A DNA stretch of 64,000 nucleotides. Origin: Terribacillus sp. DMT04. Its GTDB lineage: Bacteria > Bacillota > Bacilli > Bacillales > Amphibacillaceae. The stretch is taken from the NCBI RefSeq assembly GCF_019056395.1, contig NZ_CP077639.1, positions 2,668,001 through 2,732,000 of the forward strand, written 5' to 3'. Numbering within the stretch: position 1 is the stretch's first letter; the number at the start of each line of letters is the position of its first letter. The position numbers and the translations under genes were made by a program. Shown piece by piece: positions 17,597 through 27,900 of this stretch. Below the pieces are notes generated by a model. The model made no database searches. It was not told the origin of the DNA and was given only the letters and a program-made list of their open reading frames with translations.

Positions 17597-18904
17597 ATGT
17601 CAAGAAGGTCACCTAATCAATCTCAGCCTCCTAGGCGAACAGTAAAGAAGAAACTCAAAAAAAAGCGAATTATAATGCTCATCCTTCTCCCGATTTTAAT
17701 TTTGGGAGCTGGCGGTGCAGCGTATGCGGCGCACTTGTACAGTTCTGCTGCCAGTGCTATCGAAAAATCGCATGTCGCAGATGCACGGGAAAAATCCAAC
17801 TTGCGTGAAGCAGCAGTCGACCCCGTTGAAGATAATGTTTCGATTTTATTTATGGGAGTGGATGACAGCGACACAAGAGATCAGTCAAATTCACGTTCCG
17901 ACGCCATGATTCTAGCTACTTTCAACAAAGAAGAGCATAGTGTAGACTTGCTAAGCATTCCGCGTGACTCGTACGTGTACGTTCCAGAAGTGGACAGAAA
18001 GACGAAAATCACGCATGCACATGCTTATGGCGGCGCCCAAGCCAGCGTTGAAACAGTAGAAAACTTCCTTAACGTTCCGGTCGATTATTATGCCGAAATC
18101 AACTTCAACGCCTTCATGGACATTATCGATACACTAGGCGGAATTGAAGTAGAAGTACCTTATGAACTATATGAACAAAACTCAAAAGACCAGAAGAACG
18201 CCATCCACTTAGAGGAAGGCTTACAAGAACTTAATGGAGAAGAAGCACTTGCACTTGCACGTACCCGCCACTACGACAATGATATCGAACGCGGAAAGCG
18301 TCAGCAGGAGATCATTAAAGCAATGATCAGCAAAGCTTCCTCTGCAAGTTCTATCTTTAAGTATGATGACTTAATTCAAGATGTTGGGGACAACCTAACG
18401 ACGAGCTTAACATTTGATCAAATTAAGAGCTTTGTCTCTTATGGTACAAGCAACGAGTTAACAATTAATACGCTGAACCTTGACGGTACCGGAGGCAAAC
18501 TCTCCGACGGCATTTGGTATTACCAAGTCGATCCGGCATCCCTGGCAGATGCACAGAAAGAACTGCGTGAACATCTTGGGTTATCGGTGAAGATAGACAC
18601 GGATAGCGTTGAAACTGGAAGCAGCGGTGTATATGATAGTACAGGAACGACTGATGGGACAGACGGCACTGGTACTACCGATGCTGCTGGAAACAGCAGT
18701 TCTAATGGATATACAGACAGCAGTACAGATACTGGCTCTGCTTATGACAGTACAGGCTCTAACGACTCTACTGGCAGCAGTTCTAATGGATATACAGAGA
18801 GCAGCACAGATACTGGCTCTACTTATAACAGTACTGACTCTTCCAGTTCTTACGATAGCACGAGCCAACCATATGGCACGTCAGAAAGCACGACAACACC
18901 ATAA
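17597..18904 (+). CDS. tagU: LytR-CpsA-Psr (LCP) family glycopolymer transferase
   Basis: Membrane-anchored enzyme of 435 residues that would move undecaprenyl-linked WTA or other glycopolymers onto peptidoglycan. A basic cytoplasmic start (about 1-25) precedes one membrane helix (26-48). The LCP domain (about 80-235) shows FMGVDDSD, SRSDAMILATF, LLSIPRDSYV and ALARTRHYDNDIERGKRQQ with the conserved Asp and Arg residues that bind the lipid pyrophosphate. The tail (about 345-435) is Ser/Thr/Gly-rich with a 27-residue repeat (81 bp at DNA level, starting near 18694 and 18775), probably a flexible wall segment; such a long tail is unusual for LCP proteins. Neighbouring tagGH and other WTA genes support a WTA role, though Bacilli have several LCP paralogues. 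Strong AAAGGAG upstream. Confidence 0.85.
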   Translation: MSRRSPNQSQPPRRTVKKKLKKKRIIMLILLPILILGAGGAAYAAHLYSSAASAIEKSHVADAREKSNLREAAVDPVEDNVSILFMGVDDSDTRDQSNSRSDAMILATFNKEEHSVDLLSIPRDSYVYVPEVDRKTKITHAHAYGGAQASVETVENFLNVPVDYYAEINFNAFMDIIDTLGGIEVEVPYELYEQNSKDQKNAIHLEEGLQELNGEEALALARTRHYDNDIERGKRQQEIIKAMISKASSASSIFKYDDLIQDVGDNLTTSLTFDQIKSFVSYGTSNELTINTLNLDGTGGKLSDGIWYYQVDPASLADAQKELREHLGLSVKIDTDSVETGSSGVYDSTGTTDGTDGTGTTDAAGNSSSNGYTDSSTDTGSAYDSTGSNDSTGSSSNGYTESSTDTGSTYNSTDSSSSYDSTSQPYGTSESTTTP

Positions 18905-18912
18905 ACTAATAA

Positions 18913-18940
18913 AACTGCCACCTCATTTTGGGTGGCAGTT
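18913..18940. terminator. Hairpin after the LCP gene
   Basis: Perfect stem AACTGCCACC / GGTGGCAGTT, eight bases past the stop codon. The T-run is poor on the plus strand, so efficiency is uncertain. Confidence 0.5.
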
Positions 18941-18984
18941 CCTTATGTCCATCAGCTTGAAAGTAAAGGCAATGTAAAATAAAA

Positions 18985-19013
18985 TTGTTTTCTAGCATTG
19001 TTGCTAGTATAAT
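18985..19013 (+). promoter_or_regulatory. Promoter of tagGH
   Basis: TTGTTT, 17-bp spacer, TATAAT, about 48 nt before tagG. The spacer is largely occupied by a perfect inverted repeat. Confidence 0.65.
18992..19007. promoter_or_regulatory. Inverted repeat within the tagGH promoter spacer
   Basis: CTAGCA-TTGT-TGCTAG, a 16-bp perfect inverted repeat between the -35 and -10 boxes. Its place suits a repressor operator; no regulator is known for it. Confidence 0.4.
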
Positions 19014-19060
19014 TTAAGAGGTCTGAACAAAAAGAACATCCTAGCAGGAAGGACGCTTTT

Positions 19061-19894
19061 ATGAAATCAGCAATTACTGTTCTAAAAGAACAATTTAAGC
19101 ATTTTAATCTCATTCGACGCATTTCACTTTATGAATTAAGAAATAACAATAGTGCTAATTATCTTGGATTGGCATGGGAGATTCTAAGCCCTCTTATTCA
19201 GATTGCTATTTACTGGCTTGTATTCGGCTATCTTATCAGCGGAGGCGAGAAGAAGGAAATAGACAATCCATCTGGAGGAGAACCTATACAGTTTCTGCCG
19301 TGGTTAATAACCGGGCTCATTCTTTGGATGTTTTTCCAGCCTGCTGCTACTCAAGGAGCCAAATCAATTTATACAAGGCTGCGATTGTTGTCTAAGATGA
19401 ACTTCCCAATGAGTGTTATCCCTAACATTACGATCTTTTCTAAGTTCTATCCGCATTTAATACTAATTGTGATAGCACTTGTTATAGCGCAAATAACTGG
19501 TTATACAATCAGTATCTATATCCTTCAGCTACCTTATTTTATATTTGCGGGATTTGCATTTACGTATGCATTTGCTTTACTAATGACGACTTTGACTACA
19601 CTTATACGTGATATTCAGTTATTGTTACAAGCAGTACTGCGCATGGTATTGTATTTAACACCGATATTATGGACATCACAAAATCTTCCCGGTTTTCTGG
19701 ATACATTAATGAAGCTTAATCCACTTTATTACTTAGTGGAGGGCTACCGAGCAGGTTTGCTAGGTCAACATGGCTGGTACTTAATCAACTCCTGGCAATA
19801 CTCTATCTATTTCTGGGTAGTAACGATTATTCTGTTTACAATAGGTTCAATATTACATGTTAGATTCCGAAGACATTTTATAGACTTTCTTTAA
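19061..19894 (+). CDS. tagG: Teichoic acid ABC exporter, permease TagG
   Basis: Integral membrane protein of 277 residues, close to the usual TagG length. It begins with a cytoplasmic amphipathic stretch (LIRRISLYELRNNNSANYLG) typical of ABC-2 polysaccharide permeases, then about six membrane helices between residues 38 and 265. With TagH it carries the finished undecaprenyl-pyrophosphoryl WTA chain across the membrane. The motif LAWEILSPLIQIAIYW near residue 43 is characteristic. tagH follows after 15 bp. A ribosome-binding site AGGAAGG is present. Confidence 0.9.
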   Translation: MKSAITVLKEQFKHFNLIRRISLYELRNNNSANYLGLAWEILSPLIQIAIYWLVFGYLISGGEKKEIDNPSGGEPIQFLPWLITGLILWMFFQPAATQGAKSIYTRLRLLSKMNFPMSVIPNITIFSKFYPHLILIVIALVIAQITGYTISIYILQLPYFIFAGFAFTYAFALLMTTLTTLIRDIQLLLQAVLRMVLYLTPILWTSQNLPGFLDTLMKLNPLYYLVEGYRAGLLGQHGWYLINSWQYSIYFWVVTIILFTIGSILHVRFRRHFIDFL

Positions 19895-19909
19895 ACGAAA
19901 GGGTTTATT

Positions 19910-20692
19910 ATGGAAAAATCAATTATTGTGGAGAACGTGAGTAAAAAGTATAAATTATATAGCAAGAGTTCAGACCGCATTAAAGATATCATCTTGCCGA
20001 AGAATTATGGTGAAGACTTCTATGCACTGCGCAATGTCAACTTTACAGCAGACAAAGGAGACGTAGTTGGGTTTATCGGAATAAATGGTTCTGGTAAGTC
20101 TACTTTGTCCAACATCATCTCAGGCATTGTCCCCGAGACGACTGGTACCGTTACATTAAACGGTGAAGCAGCCTTAATTGCTGTTGCAGCTGGATTAAAG
20201 GGAGATCTGACAGGCAGGCAGAACATTGAATTGAAATGCCTGATGCTCGGTTTAAGCCAGAAAGAAATACGCAAGTTAGAACCAGAAATAATAGAATTTG
20301 CAGAACTCGAGAAATTTATCGACCAGCCTGTTAAGAACTATTCCAGCGGGATGAAATCAAGGCTCGGATTTTCGATTTCGGTCAACATCGATCCAGAAAT
20401 ACTCATTATTGACGAAGCTCTCTCTGTAGGAGATAAAGCTTTTGCTGAAAAAAGCTTGGCAAAGATGCAGGAATTCAAAGATAGAGGTAAGACAATGATT
20501 TTTGTAAGTCACTCTATCGGCCAGATGAAACAATTCTGCGACAAGATACTTTGGCTGGAATTTGGACACGTACGTGAATACGGTACAATTGAGGAAGTAA
20601 TTCCTAAATATGAAGCCTTCTTGAATGACTATAAGAAGAAAACAAAAGCAGAAAAAGACGCTTATCGACAAAGCGTCTTAGAAAGCAAATAA
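19910..20692 (+). CDS. tagH: Teichoic acid ABC exporter, ATPase TagH (short form)
   Basis: ATPase of 260 residues for WTA export. Walker A is GINGSGKS (57-64), the signature is YSSGMKSRL (about 143-151), Walker B is ILIIDEALSVGD, and the switch His lies in VSHSIG. The start VENVSKKYKLY is typical of polysaccharide ABC ATPases. B. subtilis 168 TagH is about twice as long, with an extra membrane helix and extracellular domain; here the chain ends soon after the ATPase core with a basic tail, resembling the TarH form. It shares a terminator with convergent tagA. Confidence 0.9.
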   Translation: MEKSIIVENVSKKYKLYSKSSDRIKDIILPKNYGEDFYALRNVNFTADKGDVVGFIGINGSGKSTLSNIISGIVPETTGTVTLNGEAALIAVAAGLKGDLTGRQNIELKCLMLGLSQKEIRKLEPEIIEFAELEKFIDQPVKNYSSGMKSRLGFSISVNIDPEILIIDEALSVGDKAFAEKSLAKMQEFKDRGKTMIFVSHSIGQMKQFCDKILWLEFGHVREYGTIEEVIPKYEAFLNDYKKKTKAEKDAYRQSVLESK

Positions 20693-20728
20693 GGCAGGAA
20701 GCTTAGCTTCCTGCCTTATTTTTGTTTC
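20691..20728. terminator. Bidirectional terminator between tagH and tagA
   Basis: Stem AAGGCAGGAAGC / GCTTCCTGCCTT with a 3-base loop; T-rich flank ATTTTTGTTT on the plus side. It overlaps the last codons of tagA and begins near the tagH stop. Confidence 0.8.
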
Positions 20729-21443
20729 GACCGAGAACAATCCGGAACATAAACTCAAATGCCTTTAATATTCTTTTCCAGCGGAATGGCTGTTTTACTA
20801 AGCGATACGCCCACTCCAAATTTAATTTGATCCAAATACGCGGTGCACGGCTAACCTGTCCAGCAAGTATATCGAAAACACCGCCAACGCCCATCAAAAC
20901 GCCTTTTTCAAATAGGTGTTGATGTGCAGCAATCCACTTTTCTTGCTTCGGAAATCCAAGTGCAGCAAAAACAAAGTCAGGTTTAGTTGCAGCCACATGC
21001 TCAGCAACTTCTTCATCGTTTGTAAAGTAGCCGTTGTGCCTTCCAGCAATAACGATACCTGGATATTGTGACATCACGTGGTTAACAGCCCGCTCATTTA
21101 CCTCCTCGGTAGCACCTAAAAAGTAGCAGCTCAAATTATGCTTGTCTGCATAACTAAGCAATCTGAACATCAAGTCAAAGCCCGTCACACGTTCTTCTAT
21201 TGGATTTCCTAATATTTTCGATGCAACAACGATACCAGCACCATCAGGAATAATGTAATCAGCACTTTGTACGCTCTCTTTATATATATGATCAATGCGT
21301 GTCTGCATCACAATTTCAGGATTTGCTGTTACAATAAATGTCCTTTGATTCTTCTCTATACGCTTATACAAATGCTTTAATAATTCCTTTTGAGTTAGTT
21401 TATCGAAAGGAATTTGCATTACCTCTACTTTTTCATTATCCAA
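20703..21443 (-). CDS. tagA: UDP-ManNAc transferase TagA/TarA (WecG/TagA/CpsF family)
   Basis: Enzyme of 246 residues that adds N-acetylmannosamine to undecaprenyl-PP-GlcNAc, the second step of the WTA linkage unit, at the inner membrane face. Family marks: TANPEIVMQTR, the catalytic Asp in IIPDGAGIV (about residue 67), VFAALGFPKQEKW, and the C-terminal LNLEWAYRLVKQPFRW segment involved in membrane contact. The start is TTG at 21443 with AAAGG about 10 nt upstream; an in-frame ATG eight codons later is a weaker option. It works after TagO and before TagB, all encoded in this window. Confidence 0.9.
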   Translation of the reverse strand: MDNEKVEVMQIPFDKLTQKELLKHLYKRIEKNQRTFIVTANPEIVMQTRIDHIYKESVQSADYIIPDGAGIVVASKILGNPIEERVTGFDLMFRLLSYADKHNLSCYFLGATEEVNERAVNHVMSQYPGIVIAGRHNGYFTNDEEVAEHVAATKPDFVFAALGFPKQEKWIAAHQHLFEKGVLMGVGGVFDILAGQVSRAPRIWIKLNLEWAYRLVKQPFRWKRILKAFEFMFRIVLGRNKNKAGS

Positions 21444-21572
21444 GTCCTAACAACCTTTCAAGACTATAACAGACTTCTTTAGTCTCTAGAATAGACTTTC
21501 CCATTATGCCATGAAAACAAAAACTTTACAATTATACACAATAACTTTACATTTCAATTCATTAGAGACACA

Positions 21573-21623
21573 AATAAAAAAGAACACAATGAGCACGATG
21601 AGCTCTAATGTGTTCTTTTTTCA
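21573..21623. terminator. Terminator after the amidase gene
   Basis: AAAAAAGAACACA ... TGTGTTCTTTTTT, a symmetrical stem with T-runs on both sides. The rest of the 310-bp gap 21444-21753 is AT-rich leader and trailer with no gene. Confidence 0.75.
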
Positions 21624-21753
21624 ATGTTTACTATAGTCAGTACCTTCCTTACTTTGTGATATTCCAGCTGCTCATTTCGGTTACCTTACAGACTGTAAGC
21701 CATATATATAAGAACTTATTTACAAAGTAAAGTAACTGTACTATATCCATCAA

Positions 21754-23590
21754 TTATCTGACATAAGAAGAGTGAATAAATACATTCTTACCACGTAGTA
21801 TTCCTCGGTACCATGTATTGGTTCCGACTTTTTCTGTCAGGTTAACTTCAAACTTTTCTCCCTTTAATGAAGACAATGAATAAACTTTGTTTTTTGAGCC
21901 ACCCCATGCTTTTGTAAATGCCTCACCAGAACCTTTTACATACAATGTTTTCCTATTTTTACTAATTGATTTATGTGATCGATGATTAAATTCAGATGCT
22001 TTCACCCATCCGATAACACCCGATGAGCTACTTGGTTTTGTACTTATTTTGTAGTATAGTACCCCATTGAGCTTGGCTTGTCTCTTGGCATAATAAACTG
22101 CATTTGTATAGCTATCTCTCCCCGCAACTTTGTAAGATGAGAGATTACCTAAATCCCTATAGATATGCGTGTTATTCCTAAGATGACCCAGCATGCTTGT
22201 TCTGCTTTGCACACTCTCGCTCACATAGGAAGAATGAATAAACACATTCTTTCCATTCAGCATTCCTCGGTACCATGTATTGCTGCCGACTTTTTCTGTT
22301 AGGTTCACTTCGAATTTTTCTCCTTTTAACGAAGAAAGTGTGTAAACTTTATTTTTAGAACCGCCCCATGCTTTTGTAAAAGCTTCGCCAGTTCCCTTCA
22401 CATACAATGTTTTTCTGTTATGACTGATTGATTTATGCCCTCGGTGGTTAAAGTCAGAAGCTTTTACCCAGCCGACAACACCTGCTGTGCTGCTTGGCTG
22501 GGTGCTTATTTTATAATACAATTCTCCATTTAGCTTCGCTTGTCTTTTTGCATAGTAGACGGCATTTGTAAAGCCATCTTTCCCTGCAACCTTGTAGGAA
22601 GAGGGATTAGACAGATTTGTATAAATGCGTGCATTATCTCCTAGATGCCCTAGCTGACTCGTCTTAACTTCCATACTAGTCGTGACGAATGAAGAGTGTA
22701 TAAAAACATTCTTTCCATGAAGCATCCCTCGGTACCATGTATTACTGCCGACTTTTTCTGTCAGGTTTACTTTAAACTTCTCTCCTTTTAGAGAAGAGAG
22801 CTTGTAAATCTTGTTTTTTGATCCGCCCCAAGCTTTATTATAAGCGGTACCTGTACCTTTAACGTAGAGTGTTTTAGGTGTTTTGGATACTCCCTTATGC
22901 TCGTGAACTGACATATCCGTTGCTTTGACCCAACCTAATGTACCACTAGTACTGCTCGGTGAATAGCTGATTAAGTAATACCTTTCACCGTTCGAGTCTA
23001 TTTGCTTCTTGATATAGTAAACTTGATTTAGGTCTTTGTTTCCAGCAATTCGTACAGTGCTAGGCTTTAATGGGTCTTTATATATTTTAGAATTGCTCTT
23101 CAAGTGCCCTAGCTTACTTGTATAAGATGTTTTCCCCTTTGCTGTTACATAGCTGGAGTGAACCCATACCTGCTTGCCATTCAATGTTCCGCGCAGCCAC
23201 AAATTACTGCCTACAGCTTCTGATAAATTAACGTGAAGTGTGCTTCCCCTATAAGAAGAAAGATTATATACAAAGTTCTTAGAACCACCCCAAGCCTTTG
23301 TATAAGCTTTTCCATTTCCATTAATGATATAGTCTCTCTTTGTCTTATCAATGGATTTATGGTGGTAAACAGTCACGTCACTGGCGCGCATCCATCCGAT
23401 AGTACCCGAAGTGCTGCTTGGCTTCTTACTAAGAAGATAGTAAAGCTGTCCATTACGCTTTGCTTCTTTTTTAATATAATATACTTGATTAGTGTATGTG
23501 CTGCCCGCTTTCTTGCTAGATTGCAGATTTGCGAGATTGCTGTAAATCTTTGATTGACTGGATCGAATATGACCTAGCTTACTAGTTGAT
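21754..23590 (-). repeat. Four tandem GW-module repeats (amidase)
   Basis: Period about 460 bp, with repeat starts (LGH codons) near 23580, 23110, 22650 and 22190. The last two copies are the most alike. Related to the repeats of the neighbouring glucosaminidase gene. Confidence 0.85.
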
Positions 23591-24804
23591 GATTCTTTTA
23601 TTGATTTAGCCGCATACTTTAGTTTTACTAATTCAACAAATTCATTCCAACTATAGCCCCATCTTCCAAAGTAGCCAATGGGATCTGTATGGTTTGTTCC
23701 TCCTAAGAACTTAGATACTGCATTATGAGACCAGAGTGTACCAGTGCCACTTCTTTCTGCATCTGTTACACCAAGATTATATTTATATAAAATCGATGCT
23801 AAGTAATCAGAGTAGTTATTAATAGACTTAGCAAAATCAACAAATCTATCTTCTTCTACTAGCTCTACATGCACAAAGCGTTGATTAGCAAAGAATCCTG
23901 CTCCCCATGCTGCACGATTTGTCGGATGAATCTCAATAATGTTACCGTGATCAACAAAGGCATGTACAAAAGCATTGTTATGATTTCTTGACATAAAATC
24001 TATTTCCGAACGGATAGTAGAGTGTGGATTTGCTGTTTCATGTGCTACAACACCTTCTACCTTGCCATATCCATATCTATAGTTGAATTGTGCAAAGAAA
24101 TTTTTATACTCATATTTTACATTTGCAGTTGACGGCGTATTCTTTAAGATCCAGTCATTCACATCTGGATATGCACTCTTCGAATAGAACTTTGGCTCCT
24201 CAGGAGATTCAGCTTCTTTTTCCTCTATACCATCTCGCCAATCTTTTGGTATGTATTGAAGCTCTTCTTCCGTTAGTTTACTAATGTCCATTCCGTAAAC
24301 CATTGTTCCTTCTTTGATTCCAAATTCATTAACCTTTGATTCGCTATCGGTTGCATCTATTGGATCTGCGTTCTCAGATTCAGAGACTCTCGGTTCTTCT
24401 GTTTCAACCTCGGTATCTTCCTTCTCTGTACTCTTTTTTACAGCTGCTGTTTCACTTGCTGTATCTTCTTTCTTATCTTCATTTTCAGCTTGAACATTAT
24501 TCCTATTATCTTGATTTAGACTTTCTGTGTCTTCTGATTGCTTTGTGACATTATCTGAAGTTAGCTCTTCAGCACTTTCATCACTTGTGTCATTGTTTTC
24601 TATTGTATTCTTTTCGGCAGGTACCTCTGTCTCTACTATTTCACTCTCTTCTTCACCTACATTTTGATTGTTGGTTTCTTGTGAACCCTCTAATATATCT
24701 GCAGGTTTTTCTGTGTCTTTTGGTATGGACTGCCCTTTAACATCTATTGGGATAGAACTAACTACTAATATGGCAACCAAGATCATACTTAATACTCTTC
24801 TCAT
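21754..24804 (-). CDS. N-acetylmuramoyl-L-alanine amidase with four GW modules
   Basis: Secreted autolysin of 1,016 residues; ATG 24804 is chosen because AAGGGG lies seven bases upstream. Signal peptide (1-25); long acidic Glu/Thr/Asn-rich region (about 26-210); amidase_2 domain (about 225-400) with GVVAHETAN (zinc His), HAFVDHGNIIEIHP, RFVHVELVEED and LWSHNAVSKFLGGTNHTDP (second zinc His and catalytic region); then four GW modules of about 153 residues (from about 410 to the end), each starting TSKLGHL...IY and holding GWVKAS and NTWYRGMLNGKNVFIHSSYV blocks. GW modules bind (lipo)teichoic acids and hold the enzyme at the wall. It cuts the bond between muramic acid and L-Ala of the stem peptide. 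It resembles the amidase half of staphylococcal Atl. Confidence 0.9.
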   Translation of the reverse strand: MRRVLSMILVAILVVSSIPIDVKGQSIPKDTEKPADILEGSQETNNQNVGEEESEIVETEVPAEKNTIENNDTSDESAEELTSDNVTKQSEDTESLNQDNRNNVQAENEDKKEDTASETAAVKKSTEKEDTEVETEEPRVSESENADPIDATDSESKVNEFGIKEGTMVYGMDISKLTEEELQYIPKDWRDGIEEKEAESPEEPKFYSKSAYPDVNDWILKNTPSTANVKYEYKNFFAQFNYRYGYGKVEGVVAHETANPHSTIRSEIDFMSRNHNNAFVHAFVDHGNIIEIHPTNRAAWGAGFFANQRFVHVELVEEDRFVDFAKSINNYSDYLASILYKYNLGVTDAERSGTGTLWSHNAVSKFLGGTNHTDPIGYFGRWGYSWNEFVELVKLKYAAKSIKESSTSKLGHIRSSQSKIYSNLANLQSSKKAGSTYTNQVYYIKKEAKRNGQLYYLLSKKPSSTSGTIGWMRASDVTVYHHKSIDKTKRDYIINGNGKAYTKAWGGSKNFVYNLSSYRGSTLHVNLSEAVGSNLWLRGTLNGKQVWVHSSYVTAKGKTSYTSKLGHLKSNSKIYKDPLKPSTVRIAGNKDLNQVYYIKKQIDSNGERYYLISYSPSSTSGTLGWVKATDMSVHEHKGVSKTPKTLYVKGTGTAYNKAWGGSKNKIYKLSSLKGEKFKVNLTEKVGSNTWYRGMLHGKNVFIHSSFVTTSMEVKTSQLGHLGDNARIYTNLSNPSSYKVAGKDGFTNAVYYAKRQAKLNGELYYKISTQPSSTAGVVGWVKASDFNHRGHKSISHNRKTLYVKGTGEAFTKAWGGSKNKVYTLSSLKGEKFEVNLTEKVGSNTWYRGMLNGKNVFIHSSYVSESVQSRTSMLGHLRNNTHIYRDLGNLSSYKVAGRDSYTNAVYYAKRQAKLNGVLYYKISTKPSSSSGVIGWVKASEFNHRSHKSISKNRKTLYVKGSGEAFTKAWGGSKNKVYSLSSLKGEKFEVNLTEKVGTNTWYRGILRGKNVFIHSSYVR

Positions 24805-24916
24805 AAACAAACCCCTTATGTTAGATTAAGTCTAAGATAGTTGTAAAACTTTTTCCTCCTTTAGGCCTACAGAGGGCATATAGCTCATTTTATAAACTTC
24901 ACCCCTCCATACCTAT

Positions 24917-24941
24917 ATATCGGTATTTCGCTTTCAATTTA
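24917..24941 (-). promoter_or_regulatory. Possible sigma-D promoter of the amidase gene
   Basis: On the minus strand TAAA, 13 bases, ACCGATAT; the sigma-D consensus is TAAA-N15-GCCGATAT. The -10 matches 7 of 8, but the spacing is short. Autolysins such as lytD are sigma-D genes in B. subtilis, which gives the match some weight. Confidence 0.35.
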
Positions 24942-24952
24942 AAGTTATAAAT

Positions 24953-24990
24953 GCAAAAAAAATACATTGCCCTGTTTAGGACAATGTACT
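24953..24990 (-). terminator. Terminator after the glucosaminidase gene
   Basis: Minus-strand stem TACATTGTCC / GGGCAATGTA with a 6-base loop, followed by eight T. It separates the glucosaminidase gene from the amidase gene. Confidence 0.85.
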
Positions 24991-24995
24991 TTTTA

Positions 24996-27900
24996 TTAAT
25001 TATAGTGTGGTATGTCTAAGTAAAGCGTGTAAACGCCAATTTCTTGATAAAGGTTAAACATTGTTGAAACTTGCTTGGATGCCCATCCAATATCTGTTGC
25101 ATATTGGTGACTAGCTGTACCTAAATTTGCCATTCCCTCAGGATTCCAACGCATTTTGTACAATGTATTTTGACCATTTTTTATATAACCATTCCCAATA
25201 TATTGTGCTCCGCCTACAATCGCATCATAAGGTGTAAACCAACCTTCTTCATATGCTCGCTTCACACCACATTCAAGTGGACACTTATCAAAAGCACCAA
25301 TACCGTACATATTATATACTGTCTTACCTTTGTAACTATTCCCTTTAGCCAATGAAGACGTTCCATTTCCTGTCTCTAATAAAGCATGAGAAACCAGGTA
25401 AATATCATTAATCCCATAAAGCTTACTAGCCTCAATGAATGCTTCCGCTTGGCCGCGCAATGTACTGTCTTTCGGAGCTTTTTTCTCAATGTAAGCATTT
25501 AGTGTTTCTTTATCAATCTCACTTGCGCGTGTTAAGTCTAGAAATTGAAACTTTTGTTTCTCATTATCTAGAAAATTATTTGGATTTAAGTAGTAAGCAA
25601 TGTCGCTAGGGCTGGCATTCACCCATTGACGATCGCCGGTAAATTCAATCTTATACCAGCTGCCTGACTTACCAATAATATTCACTTTAGAGTCTTTACT
25701 TAAAGTCCCTAGAATCCAGTAATCTTTACTTGGACCTCCTCTTACATTAAGTAAGTCAGCGGTTACTTTACTATTATCGATATAATCCATTGATACATAA
25801 GCACTATACTCATTATCTGTTTGAGCGCCTGCATCTTTCTGAATATTGATTGCTTCTTGAAGAGTCAAATCATACTGTGTGTTTCTTTGATAACTTTCGG
25901 TAACAAAAGACTCGTGAAGCCACATTGTTTTGTTATTCATCACACCTCGGTACCAAACATTACTTCCTACTCTCTCCGTTAGTGTCACAGAGAATGTTTC
26001 GCCCGCATAATCGGATAAATTAGCTTTAACAATATCTTTTGACCCACCCCAAGCCTTAGTATAGGATGTACCTTTCCCATTTACATAGAAAGTTTTATGT
26101 TCTTTATCAATTCCTTTATGAGATCGGCTGTTTAGATCTCTGCTTCGCACCCAGCCTAAAACTCCGTTTTTTGCACTCGGTTCTAAGCTAATCAAATAAA
26201 ACACTTCGTCAGCTGCCTTCACTTGGCGTTTAACGTAGTAAACAGTATCCGTAAGGTTTGCCTCGGAGGCAACTTTTCCTTCTGACTGATCATACCAATG
26301 CTTATAAACAACTGCATCTTTTCTCAAATGGCCTAATCGGCTTGTAGAACTTTCCACACCAATGTCTTTATATGATTCAACGTAGGAAGAATGGATAAAG
26401 ACATTCTTGCCTTTAAGCATTCCGCGGTACCATGTGTTCGAACCAACAGTTTCAGTCAAATTAACTTCGAACTTTTCTCCTTTTAATGAAGACAGTGTAT
26501 AAACTTTGTTTTTAGAACCGCCCCATGCTTTCGTAAAAGCTTCGCCAGTTCCTTTAACATATAAAGTCTTTCTATCATTATTGATAGATTTGTGTGTTCG
26601 CTCATTAAATTCTGATGCCTTCACCCAACCTACTACACCATTTTTGCTGCTTGGCTGCGTGCTAATCTTGTAATATAATTCACCATTTAGATCTGCTTTC
26701 AGCTTTGCATAATACACTGCATTTGTAAGCCCAGCTTCTTCAGCAACTTTGTATGAAGACAGATTAGATAGATCCGCATATATACGTGAATTGTTGCCAA
26801 GATGTCCTAACTTACTCGTAGAACTTTCTTTTGCTACAACTTCTTTAACATAAGAAGAATGGATAAATACATTCTTACCGTCCAGCATTCCACGGTACCA
26901 TGTATTGGTACCTACAGTTTCAGTCAAATTAACCTCAAACTTTTCTCCTTTTAGTGAAGACAGCGTATAAACTTTGTCTTTAGAACCACCCCATGCTTTA
27001 GTAAAAGCTTCGCCAGTTCCTTTTACATACAAAGTCTTTCTATCATTACTGATAGATTTATGAGTACGTTCATTAAACTGAGAAGCTTTTACCCAGCCCA
27101 CTACACCATGTTTACTGCTTGGCTGTGTACTAATCTTGTAAAATAACTCACCATTCAAATCTGCTTGCTGCTTTGCATAATATACTGCATTTGTAAGTCC
27201 AGTATCTTTGGCAACTTTGTATGAAGACAGATTAGATAAATCTGTGTATATACGAGAACTATTACCAAGATGCCCTAACTTACTTGTTGCACTCACTGTT
27301 GCACCGTTGGGACTAGTTGTAAGGTAAGCAGAATGGATAAATACATTCTTGCCATTGAGCATTCCGCGGTACCATGTATTGGTACCAACAGTTTCAGTTA
27401 AATTAACCTCAAACTTTTCTCCTTTTAATGAAGACAATGTATAAACTTTGTCTTTAGAACCGCCCCATGCTTTTGTAAAAGCTTCACCAGTTCCTTTTAC
27501 ATACAAAGTCTTTCTATCATTGCTGATAGATTTGTGAGTGCGTTCATTAAACTCAGATGCTTTCACCCAGCCTACTACACCACTATGCGGCTGCGTACTA
27601 ATACGATAAAATAACTCACCGTTTCTTTTCGCTTGTTGTTTTGCATAATATACCGCATTTGTAAGTCTAGCTTCTTTGGCAACTTTGTACGATGATAGAC
27701 TAGCTAAATCTGCGTATATACGGGAGTTGTTGCCAAGGTGTCCTAGCTTGCTCGTAGAACCCCACTCTAATACGTTCTCAGCTTTTGCGGATATGCTGCC
27801 AGATGAAGAAATTGTTTTCTCCTCTTGAACTTTTTCTTTCGCCTGTGTGACCTTGTCTTCTGCTACTGGTGCTTTTTGTGCATTTGTTTCATCTTCGGAC

